Assembly: GCF_938040115.1 (NCBI RefSeq)
Contig: NZ_CALHXD010000057.1
Span: 1 to 15,033, forward strand
Origin: an uncultured Campylobacter sp.
GTDB taxonomy: Bacteria > Campylobacterota > Campylobacteria > Campylobacterales > Campylobacteraceae
Length of the DNA: 15,033 bases
Direction: 5' to 3'
Shown here: one piece after another, positions 5,763 to 12,724 of the stretch
Numbering within the stretch: position 1 is the first letter of the stretch
Layout: every line of letters starts with the position of its first letter
Made by a program: the position numbers and the translations under genes
The notes under the pieces: generated by a model
What the model saw: only the letters and a program-made list of their open reading frames with translations
Told to the model about the DNA's origin: nothing
Database searches by the model: none

Positions 5763-5929
5763 GTAAAAAAACTAGGATAATAAGAGCGCTGATCGGACTA
5801 GCGATAATGATCGCAGGAGCGGTGTTTGGCAGCTGGTGGGGGCTGGTCGGGCTCGTGCCCTTTATCGTGGGCGTCACGGGATTTTGCCCCGCTTGCTACT
5901 TTTTAAACCGCTGTTCGCTAAAGCGTTAA
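5756..5929 (+). CDS. DUF2892-like small membrane protein, copy 2 (57 aa, overlaps the previous gene)
   Basis: This short gene starts at ATG 5756, inside the end of the preceding gene in a different frame (7-base overlap with the stop at 5760-5762). GAGG at 5744-5747 serves as ribosome site. The product begins MLSKKTRIIRALIGLAIMIAG, continues SWWGLVGLVPFIVGVTGFCP and ends ACYFLNRCSLKR. The R-x2-I-x-G-x-A first helix, W-x2-G-L-V-x3-P second helix and CPACY then C echo copy 1, though the D of the N-terminal signature is lost. The overlap suggests translational coupling. It is easily missed because of its length. Two divergent copies may form a heteromeric membrane unit; that is inference. Confidence 0.8.
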   Translation: MLSKKTRIIRALIGLAIMIAGAVFGSWWGLVGLVPFIVGVTGFCPACYFLNRCSLKR

Positions 5930-5947
5930 ATTTAGCCGAATTTACTC

Positions 5948-5994
5948 GCGCGGGCTTAAATTTAACCTCAAATTTGAGTCCGCGCTTTGTTTTT
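5948..5994 (+). terminator. Intrinsic terminator of the SQR-DUF2892 operon
   Basis: A 16-bp stem including two G-T wobbles: gcgcgg (5948-5953) pairs with ccgcgc (5980-5985), and gcttaaattt (5954-5963) with aaatttgagt (5970-5979), over a 6-base loop. It is followed by tttgttttt. It lies 18 bases after the second DUF2892 stop and marks the end of the unit. Confidence 0.85.
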
Positions 5995-6114
5995 AGATAA
6001 ATGCAAATTTGAGCTTTATAAACCGCACTCTTTACGGCGCAAATTTTGCCGTCCGCATCTTCAAATTTAACTCCCGCTTACTCATTTTTAACGCGATATG
6101 CATCAAATTTAAGC

Positions 6115-6120
6115 TAAAAT
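6115..6120 (+). promoter_or_regulatory. Possible -10 of ciaB
   Basis: TAAAAT in the context gcTAAAAT, 25 bases before the GTG start, the same word as in front of the SUKH gene and the TDT gene. No clear -35 is visible. Confidence 0.35.
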
Positions 6121-6145
6121 ACGCCAAATTTTTAAAAGGATAAAC

Positions 6146-7975
6146 GTGAACGATTTTAAAAGATTAAACGAGCTAGTAGCCGCAGGCAAAGACGAGCTAA
6201 ACGCGATGTATAGGCAGCTAGATAATCCAAGCGATATCGTGCTAAAGATGCTAAAAATCGCAGGGTTTAAGGGTGAAAAGAGTGAAAAAATCGCGGTTTT
6301 ACGCCGCATAGTCGATCTAAAGGTTGAGCCGCTAGAAAACGAGCTAAAAAAACAAGGGCGCGAGGAAGCTGCGATACAGCGCATAAAAGACGAAGCTTTT
6401 GAGCTCGTGCGCGAGTTTTACGAGGGGCGTTTTGAAAAGCTTTTGGCGCGGGTAAAAGAGGAGAAAATTTTAGACGAGTTTTACTCGGCGCTACTTAGCG
6501 GCATGCACGGCGCGGGACTAGCGATGAACGCGTGGCAAAGCGCGTGGGACAGGCAAATCCTGCAAACGACGAATAAAGAATTCGAAGCTAAATTTGCAAA
6601 TATGGCTGAGGCGATCAAATTTATCGACGAAAACCGCCTATACCAAACGGACGGCGGACAAAAGGGCGAGCGAAGCTACGGCGCAGTCATGAAAAACGGC
6701 GATAAATACGCTTTTGCTCCGTATGCCACGGCTTTTGAAAAAGAAGTAAAACGCGTGGCGGACGCTCTGGACGCGCTAATCAAAAATCTAAAATCGCTAG
6801 CTTTAAATGACGAGCAAAGAGCCTACGTAACGTACTTTGAAAAGCTAAAGGCGGCGTTTTGCGAGCGAGAAAACGACCGAGTGATCCCGGCGTGGCAGGA
6901 TGCCGAGCGCGCGTGGATGGATGTAAAAGGCCCGCTGCAGCCCGGCCATCCGCTCGAGTACTACGAGGATGCCTACACGCATGCCGTCGCACTCGAGTGG
7001 GACGTTAGGCTCTCAGGCGCCAGCGATTTTGACGAGGAGAAGTTTAAAGCTAGCGTTATCCGCGCCTACGAGCAAATTTGCGAGCAGTGCGGGATAGAGG
7101 ACGCTGCGCTAGCGCGCCAAGTTACGCAAAACATCGCTAGAACGCAAACATATATCAGCGTGCCGATGATCTACTACGGCGCCGAGCTAAACGGGCTTTT
7201 CTCCGCGCAGGTCGTGCCAAACGACGAGACCGTGAGCAAGGAGCGGGGCAAAAAGATATTCGCCTTCGTCGAGCACGTTTACGAGAGCGCCAAGGCGAGA
7301 CCGTTTATGAAGCTTAGCGGGGAGATTTTCTCGCGCGAGTTTTTGGACTACGGGCGCGAAATTTTGTTTAAAAAGCCGCAAATTTGGAAGAAAACCTACG
7401 AAATCTCCACGATCGGCCACGAGTTTGGGCACATACTTTTCGTCGGCACCGACACGGAAAAGGCGATGAACGCGGACGGCGAGTTTAAATTTATCGAGGA
7501 GTACAAGGCGACCACGGGCGGGCTGGTAAATTTCTTTATCGGCGGCGAGGCGAGCTACGAGATGAGCGTATTTCACGAGCTCATCGCCCGCGCGGTCGGA
7601 CTCATCGCGTGGCGTGAGGTCGATGAGGTGCGCGCGTACTACTGCGAGGGGCTTATTCATCTTAGCTTGCTATTTGACTCGGGCGCGCTTAGCTTTGAAG
7701 GCGGCGCTTTACTCGTCAAATTTGACCGCGAGCACTACGCTAAATTTAAAGAAATTTGCCTCGCAAACTACAAAAATTTGGCGCTTCACTACGCAAGGCG
7801 CGCTCCTGCGGGCGAGTTTTTGGCGAGATTTTGCGACAAAGAGGGCAAAAGCTACCTGCCTAAACACGCGCAGGCAAGGGCATTTGTAGAGCATTACTAC
7901 GCCCGCTACAAGGCTATCGGAAACGAGCTTGACGAGAGCGGCGAATGGGAAAAGTGGCAAGCGGGAGAGAAATAG
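6146..7975 (+). CDS. ciaB: CiaB family protein with a zinc-metallopeptidase signature (609 aa)
   Basis: The GTG start at 6146 has AAAGGA (6135-6140) five bases upstream; the downstream in-frame ATG is worse placed. Length (609 aa), N-terminal style and the adjacent yciA gene match Campylobacter invasion antigen B, about 610 aa and next to a YciA thioesterase in C. jejuni. There is no signal peptide or membrane segment; C. jejuni CiaB is reported to leave the cell through the flagellar export apparatus. Residues 1-270 are mostly helical, with charged Lys/Glu runs. The C-terminal half contains TIGHEFGHILF with His425-Glu426-His429 and, 22 residues later, EEYKATTGG (451-459). This HExxH plus EEx(K/R)A arrangement is the zinc site layout of gluzincin peptidases and recalls M49 dipeptidyl peptidase III. 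Catalysis is inferred; the virulence role is known from C. jejuni and not established here. Confidence 0.85.
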   Translation: MNDFKRLNELVAAGKDELNAMYRQLDNPSDIVLKMLKIAGFKGEKSEKIAVLRRIVDLKVEPLENELKKQGREEAAIQRIKDEAFELVREFYEGRFEKLLARVKEEKILDEFYSALLSGMHGAGLAMNAWQSAWDRQILQTTNKEFEAKFANMAEAIKFIDENRLYQTDGGQKGERSYGAVMKNGDKYAFAPYATAFEKEVKRVADALDALIKNLKSLALNDEQRAYVTYFEKLKAAFCERENDRVIPAWQDAERAWMDVKGPLQPGHPLEYYEDAYTHAVALEWDVRLSGASDFDEEKFKASVIRAYEQICEQCGIEDAALARQVTQNIARTQTYISVPMIYYGAELNGLFSAQVVPNDETVSKERGKKIFAFVEHVYESAKARPFMKLSGEIFSREFLDYGREILFKKPQIWKKTYEISTIGHEFGHILFVGTDTEKAMNADGEFKFIEEYKATTGGLVNFFIGGEASYEMSVFHELIARAVGLIAWREVDEVRAYYCEGLIHLSLLFDSGALSFEGGALLVKFDREHYAKFKEICLANYKNLALHYARRAPAGEFLARFCDKEGKSYLPKHAQARAFVEHYYARYKAIGNELDESGEWEKWQAGEK

Positions 7976-8052
7976 GGCGCGCCCTTAGCTGTCAAATTTG
8001 ACCTTGGCTTGCGCGGCTGATCGGGCTGTAAATTTACTTTTTGCGCAGCGAG

Positions 8053-8100
8053 CCCGCACCTTTTTGATGCTAAATTTGGGTTAAAAAGACGCGGGTTTTT
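8053..8100 (+). terminator. Intrinsic terminator between ciaB and yciA
   Basis: cccgc (8053-8057) pairs with gcggg (8091-8095), continued inward by ctttt/aaaag across a small ac/ac internal loop, and is followed by five T (8096-8100). It separates ciaB from yciA, so the two probably have their own transcripts. Confidence 0.7.
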
Positions 8101-8196
8101 CGAGTAAAATTTAAACGACGGCTTGACGCAAAATAAGCCAAATGCGGCGGATTGTCGCTAAATTTGCAAAATTAAATAAAAATAGAAGGGATAAAA

Positions 8197-8613
8197 ATGG
8201 AAAAAACATTAGAAGGTATGGGCGAACCGCGCATGAAGCAAGTCGCCTTGCCAAAAGACACGAACTCTGCTGGCAATATTTTTGGCGGCTGGATACTAAG
8301 CCAGATCGACCTTGCCGGTGCTCAGGCCGCGCGAGAAGTGGCTCCGGAGCGCGTCGTGACGATCTCGATGCAAGAGATTATATTTAAACAGCCGGTTTTC
8401 GTCGGCGACGTCGTGAGCTGCTACGCCAAGATAACGGACGTGGGCAACACCTCGATCAAAACCAAGATCGAAGTCACGGCGCAGCGCCTAAATGCGGCCG
8501 GTTTTCGCGAGTGCATACACGTAACATCTGCGATCGCGACCTATGTGAGCGTGACTAAAGACGGCATGAAAAAGCCGATCGATCCGGAGTTAAAAAAGGC
8601 ACACGGGTTTTGA
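8197..8613 (+). CDS. yciA: YciA-family acyl-CoA thioesterase (138 aa)
   Basis: ATG at 8197 has GAAGGGAT about eight bases upstream. The protein is a single hot-dog fold domain. The signature DTNSAGNIFGGWILSQIDLAGA (residues 21-42) holds the active-site Asp/Asn and the IFGGW helix start of YciA enzymes, and VTISMQEIIFKQPVFVGDVVSCYAKI (54-79) is the next conserved strand pair. YciA hydrolyses a broad range of acyl-CoAs in the cytoplasm, usually as a trimer of dimers, and is thought to adjust CoA and fatty-acyl pools. Length is normal and no key residue is missing. The ciaB-yciA neighbourhood is conserved with C. jejuni (Cj0914-Cj0915), though here both genes point the same way. The call is firm; physiological substrate is unknown. 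Confidence 0.9.
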   Translation: MEKTLEGMGEPRMKQVALPKDTNSAGNIFGGWILSQIDLAGAQAAREVAPERVVTISMQEIIFKQPVFVGDVVSCYAKITDVGNTSIKTKIEVTAQRLNAAGFRECIHVTSAIATYVSVTKDGMKKPIDPELKKAHGF

Positions 8614-8626
8614 CCCGCTCATTTTG

Positions 8627-8660
8627 AGGGCTTGGAGCTAGATATCTCGCCAAGCCCTTT
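8627..8660 (+). terminator. Intrinsic terminator of yciA
   Basis: A perfect 9-bp stem, agggcttgg (8627-8635) with ccaagccct (8650-8658), starts 13 bases after the yciA stop. The T tract is short (ttta). A smaller hairpin, cggg/cccg (8604-8617), spans the stop codon. Confidence 0.6.
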
Positions 8661-9215
8661 AGCCGCGGTCAGGTTTGACTCGGTTTTGCTGGCAACGGCT
8701 GGCCAAACGGGTCAAATTTGGCAGAATTTACGGGCTCGCTCGTGAAGTTAAATTTAGTTTTGTGGGGTCGGCGGTCAAATTTAGCTCGCCAAAAACCCAC
8801 GATAAATTTATCGCGCTCCAAAATGACTCACCATAAAATTTAAAAATCCCCAAAACGCTCGCGCTATCAAATTTAAGCTTACAAATTTAACCGCATTATG
8901 CTCGTTTGACGCCTTACGGAGAGATCAAATTTGGTTAAGCGTTGAAGTAGAATTTTAAGTTACATTAATACAATAACTAATTCTAATCTTAATAAAATCT
9001 CTCAATACGTCTTTATAAGTAACTAAAATGATACACCAGAAGTTACGATTTTACAGGTATTGCAGCTTTATTTACAGATATAAAATATAAATTAAATCTT
9101 AAATTTGAAAACTGATTTATAAGATTAAGAGAATTTATTATCTTTTAAGGACAAATATGCGAATATTTCATATTTAATAAATGTGCAAATTTTGCATATC
9201 GGGAAAGGAGAAAAA
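8661..9215. other. Gene-free gap upstream of formate dehydrogenase with a sharp A+T shift
   Basis: No coding frame with a start, ribosome site and recognisable product was found. From about 8940 the sequence becomes clearly more A+T-rich, with several promoter-like words such as tataaaat (9079-9086). There is a 6-bp inverted repeat gtaact/agttac (9019-9024 and 9041-9046), an aaatatg/catattt inverted repeat near 9155-9175, and a 13-base palindrome close to the start codon. A regulated promoter for the formate dehydrogenase gene is likely, but its exact start cannot be fixed. Confidence 0.5.
9184..9196 (+). promoter_or_regulatory. TGCAAA-T-TTTGCA palindrome in the formate dehydrogenase leader
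   Basis: A perfect 6+1+6 inverted repeat eight bases before the AAAGGAG ribosome site. A closely similar palindrome (tgcaattttgca, 11607-11618) precedes the iron-uptake gene at 11653. It may be an operator or a leader hairpin. Confidence 0.35.
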
Positions 9216-11474
9216 ATGACAAAGACCGGCAAAGTCATATGCCCGTACTGCGGCACGGGCTGTCAGGTCGAGCTTCACGTCGAAAACAACGTGATAAGAA
9301 GTGCGCTTGGAGTGCAGGATAACCCCGTAAATCAGGGCAATCTGTGCTTAAAGGGCTTTTACGGCTGGGACTACGTGGGGGCGCCTGATAGACTGACAAA
9401 ACCGCTAATTCGCAAAAAAAACGGAGTATTTAGCAAAGACGGAGACCTTGAGGAGGCTAGCTGGGACGAAGCGCTCGATCTAGTCGTCGCAAAGATGAAA
9501 GAAGTAAAGGAAAAATACGGCCCCGACGCGCTAGTAGGCAACTACTCGGCTCGCTGTACGCTAGAGGACAACTACGTCGCGCAAAAGATAATGCGCGCAG
9601 TGATCGGTACGAACAACGTCGATCACTGCGCTAGAATTTGACACGCTCCGACTGTGGCAGGTCTTGCCAAAACAATCGGTAACGGAGCGGCGACAAACAG
9701 CTTCACGGAGATCGGACCTTATAGTAATTGTATATTGATGATCGGCTCAAACCCCGAAAACGGCCACCCGATCGCTGCTATGCACATACAGCGCGCGCTA
9801 AACCGCGGCGCTAAGCTCATCGTGGTAGACCCGATAAAAACGGAATTTGCCAGCCGAGCGGACGTGCATTTGCAGTTAGCGCCCGAGCACAATATCGCGG
9901 TTATAAACTCGCTGATTTATGTTATTTTCGAGGAAAATTTAGTTAACTGGGACTTCGTAAACGAATGCACCAAAGGCGTAGAATACGTACGCGAAGCGGT
10001 CAAGGACTATTCGCCTGAAGCCATCGCTAGCTACACCAATCTAAACCCTGAAGACGTGAGAAAAGCGGCTCGCATGTACGCGACTATCCGTCCGGCCGTC
10101 ATCACGCACGGCATGGGCGTTACACACTTTAACCACGGCGTAGGCGCGGTTTGCGATATCTCAAATTTATTCCTTTTAACGGGAAATATCTGTGAGCTAG
10201 GTAGCGGCGACCTACCGATACGCGGACAAGAAAACGTCCAAGGCTGCTGCGATATGGGCGTGTTGCCAAATATTTTCCCAAATTTAGGCTTGGTAACCGA
10301 TCCAAAACAGCGCGAGTGGTTCGAGCAGGTTTGGCATCTAGAGCCGGGCTTCCTAAACGGTAAAATCGGCATCCACAAAACCGAAGTACCAAACGCCATC
10401 CTCGACGGCAGAGTACACTTTTTCTGGACGATGGGCGAAAACCCCGTTATGACGGATCCAAACACCAACCACTTCCTAAAAGCGATCTCTAAAGTAGATA
10501 TGTACGTGGTTCAGGATATATTTTTAACCGAAACGTCGCGTAAAGCCGACGTCGTGCTGCCTGGCGTGGCAAGTAGCGAAAAAGAGGGTCTCTACGCCAA
10601 CGCCGAGCGCCGCGTACAGCACAACGAGCACGTCATCACGCCTCCAGGAGACGCCAGACAAGACTGGTGGATCATCTGCGAGATCGCGAGAAGGCTCGGA
10701 GCGACGGAGGGATTTAACTTTAACTCTCCTGAAGAAATTTGGGAAGAAGTGCGCAAGTGCGACCCTAGAAGATACGGCGGCATGAGCTACTACCGTATCA
10801 AAAAGTATCATGGCTTGCACTGGCCGTGCCCTGACGAAAATAGCATGGGCGGACAGAGCCTCTATCTAGATAAAAAATTCTTTACGCCCGACGGCAAAGG
10901 TAAATTTATCCCTTGCTTGCACGTAAAGAGCGTCGCAGATATCGAGCCGGCAAAAGCCGAGTTTGCTAAACGCGTAAATTTACCGCCTGAGTACGAAGTG
11001 ATGGCCGGTAGCGTGGACGAGCCGACCGACGCCGAGTATCCGATACAGCTGCTAACTACGCGTAAAGTCTATCAGTACGCCGGCGGAGTCATGACTAGAC
11101 GCTCAAAAGCTATCGAAGAGGGCGGCGACAGCATCGGACCTATTGCTGAGATGAACCCTGCGCTGGCCGAGCGCTACGGTATAAAGCAAGGAGACTTCAT
11201 CAAAGCGTGGAGTAGATACGGCTACATCGTCATCAAAGCAGACGTCACGGGCATCGTCCCAGACGGCGTCATCCAGATGACCTACCACTACTGGGAGAGC
11301 TGCTGCAACGAGCTAACCAGCAACGGCTGGGACTTCATCAGTAAGACCCCGACCTTTAAGGCCGCCATCCAGATCCAAAGGATCGAGGAGGAGGAGTTTT
11401 TGCGTATTCGCGAGCTAAAACGCATCAAATTCCAAACCAACAAGGTCATCTACGACGACTATCACCACGAGTGA
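9216..11474 (+). CDS. fdhF: Selenocysteine-containing formate dehydrogenase alpha subunit, FdhF-type (752 aa, UGA at 9639 read as Sec)
   Basis: The start at 9216 is chosen because AAAGGAG (9204-9210) precedes it; the in-frame GTG at 9183 has no such site. The frame meets TGA at 9639-9641 and continues in the same frame to TGA 11472-11474. The TGA lies at residue 142 in NVDHCARI-Sec-HAPTVAGLA, matching E. coli FdhF around Sec140, and a SECIS hairpin follows. Cys9, 12, 16 and 44 bind one [4Fe-4S] cluster; Lys46, Sec142 and His143 are the catalytic set. The C-terminal third is the molybdopterin-dinucleotide domain (TTRKVYQYAGG, YHYWESCCNELTSNGWDF). It oxidises formate to CO2. There is no Tat signal, so it is cytoplasmic, unlike the exported respiratory FdhA of C. 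jejuni. No electron-transfer subunit gene is adjacent, so its partner must be encoded elsewhere. Confidence 0.93.
9639..9689 (+). promoter_or_regulatory. Bacterial SECIS element (selenocysteine insertion)
   Basis: After the UGA, tggca (9655-9659) and tgcca (9665-9669) form a 5-bp stem over the loop GGTCT (9660-9664), the loop recognised by SelB in E. coli fdhF. Eighteen bases separate UGA and loop, exactly as in E. coli fdhF. Lower stem candidates are ccga/tcgg (9648-9651 with 9676-9679) or cgctccg/cggagcg (9644-9650 with 9683-9689). Confidence 0.9.
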
Positions 11475-11480
11475 TTTTTT

Positions 11481-11510
11481 AGCCCCGCTTGCTAAACCGC
11501 GGGCGGGGCT
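11481..11510 (+). terminator. Hairpin downstream of formate dehydrogenase, probable terminator
   Basis: An 8-bp G+C-rich stem, agccccgc (11481-11488) with gcggggct (11503-11510), seven bases after the stop, followed by gcttaaattt. The T tract is imperfect, so efficiency is uncertain. Confidence 0.55.
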
Positions 11511-11565
11511 GCTTAAATTTAGCTTTTAAATTCGCTTCTTGATTAAAATTTAAAAAATATATCTT

Positions 11566-11623
11566 ATTTTAATATGCTTTTCTGTAATATTCCACAAATT
11601 TTAATATGCAATTTTGCAATATT
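11566..11623 (+). promoter_or_regulatory. Two 26-bp direct repeats, candidate operator of the iron-uptake genes
   Basis: Copies at 11566-11591 and 11598-11623 both start attttaatatgc and end aatatt, agree at 22 of 26 positions and are offset by 32 bases, about three helical turns. The second contains the palindrome tgcaattttgca (11607-11618) and abuts a -10-like TATTAT (11620-11625). The position suits a repressor. Fur would be the expected regulator for iron genes, but the motif is not a textbook Fur box. Confidence 0.5.
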
Positions 11624-11652
11624 ATAAATTTACATTTCATAAGGAGCAAAAG

Positions 11653-12672
11653 ATGAAAAAATTTCTCACGACGTTGCTTTTAAGCGCTATCGTCGCGCTA
11701 GGAGCCGAGGTCAAAACCATCACCGATATGACGGGCAACGAGGTTAAAATCCCGGCCAAAACGCAAAAGATAGCCGCGCTCTGGCACGCAAACAACCAAG
11801 TGATCTTGGTGTTAGGCGGCGCGGACAAGATCGTAACGACGACCGATCAAATCAAGAAAAATAAATGGTTTGCTAAAATTTACCCGCGCATAGCAGAGGT
11901 GCCGGCCGCGCTAAACGGCAACGACATCCAGATCGAGGAGCTCGTTAAACTAGCCCCGGACGTAGTCGTCGTGTCAAACAAAAATTTCCAAGAAAACCTT
12001 ACTAAAAACGGCTTTAGTGCGGCGAATTTGATATTTCGCGACTACGACGATATGAAAAAAAGCGTGCTGCTAACGGCCCAGATCATCGGCGGCGACGCGA
12101 CTAGCAAAGCAAAAGAACTAAACGAAAATCTAGAGGCTAACATCGCGCTAGTTACCGAGCGCACAAGCAAGCTAAAGGACGCCGCGCGCCCTAAAGTGCT
12201 ACACATCGTAGGCGGCGCAAACCTGCTAAAAATCGACGGCACCAAAACGATCATCGACACGTGGGTGAAATACGCGGGCGGTAAAAACGCGGTGCAAAAA
12301 GAGGGCAGCATGATAGAAATCACGGCCGAAGAGATCGTGGCGGCAGACCCTGATATCATCATCGTCGGCGGCGCGGACAATCAAAAAGCGGTTGAGAAAA
12401 TCTACGCCGATCCCGTATTTGCAGGGCTAAAAGCGGTTAAAAACAAAAAAGTCTACGGCAACCCAAAAGGCGTGTTTAGCTGGGATAGATACGGTGCGGA
12501 GTCTGCACTGCAAATTTTATGGGCGGCTACTATCGTTCAGCCGGAGCTCTTTAAAGACGTCGACGTAAAAGCCCAAACTAAGGCGTTTTATAAGAAATTT
12601 ATGAACTACGACCTTAGCGACGCGGAGTTTGACTACATCCTAAAAGGGCTAAACCCGGACGGTAGCAAATAG
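11653..12672 (+). CDS. Periplasmic substrate-binding protein of a FecB/BtuF-type metal-chelate ABC transporter (339 aa)
   Basis: ATG at 11653 follows AAGGAG (11641-11646) by six bases; the upstream extension lacks a ribosome site. Residues 1-18, MKKFLTTLLLSAIVALGA, are a Sec signal peptide; there is no lipobox cysteine. The mature protein shows class III binding-protein features: TITDMTGNEVKIPAKTQKIAAL, VLVLGG-type turn then ADKIV, EELVKLAPDVVVV, a long central helix, EITAEEIVAADPDIIIVGG and a C-terminal SWDRYGAESALQILWAA. This family delivers ferric siderophores, heme or cobalamin. A secreted esterase and a FecCD permease downstream favour an iron chelate. NKKVYGNPKGVFSWDRYG is typical of the iron/metal branch. 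Ligand cannot be read from sequence. Confidence 0.85.
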   Translation: MKKFLTTLLLSAIVALGAEVKTITDMTGNEVKIPAKTQKIAALWHANNQVILVLGGADKIVTTTDQIKKNKWFAKIYPRIAEVPAALNGNDIQIEELVKLAPDVVVVSNKNFQENLTKNGFSAANLIFRDYDDMKKSVLLTAQIIGGDATSKAKELNENLEANIALVTERTSKLKDAARPKVLHIVGGANLLKIDGTKTIIDTWVKYAGGKNAVQKEGSMIEITAEEIVAADPDIIIVGGADNQKAVEKIYADPVFAGLKAVKNKKVYGNPKGVFSWDRYGAESALQILWAATIVQPELFKDVDVKAQTKAFYKKFMNYDLSDAEFDYILKGLNPDGSK

Positions 12673-12724
12673 TCAAATTTGAGCGATTTTGCCGGTAAAC
12701 GGGCAAAATCAAAAGGAAGCAAAG

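Noticed and set aside
7187..7660. 157-codon minus-strand frame inside ciaB
   Set aside because: It is the antisense shadow of a well-supported gene, with no ribosome site or domain; the same applies to the other long antisense frames over torA, the formate dehydrogenase and the esterase.
9183..9215. Upstream GTG start for formate dehydrogenase
   Set aside because: It has no ribosome site, lies inside the palindrome, and the ATG at 9216 has AAAGGAG and matches the E. coli FdhF N-terminus.
9183..9641. A separate short formate dehydrogenase fragment ending at the TGA, implying a frameshift or nonsense pseudogene
   Set aside because: The reading frame is unchanged after the TGA, the position is the selenocysteine site of the family, and a SECIS hairpin with the correct spacing follows.
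11614..11652. N-terminal extension of the binding protein
   Set aside because: It would place the signal peptide internally and has no ribosome site; ATG 11653 with AAGGAG is clearly better.
12689..12724. N-terminal extension of the tannase-like protein
   Set aside because: ATG 12725 is followed at once by a proper signal peptide and preceded by AAGGA; the extension would bury the signal.
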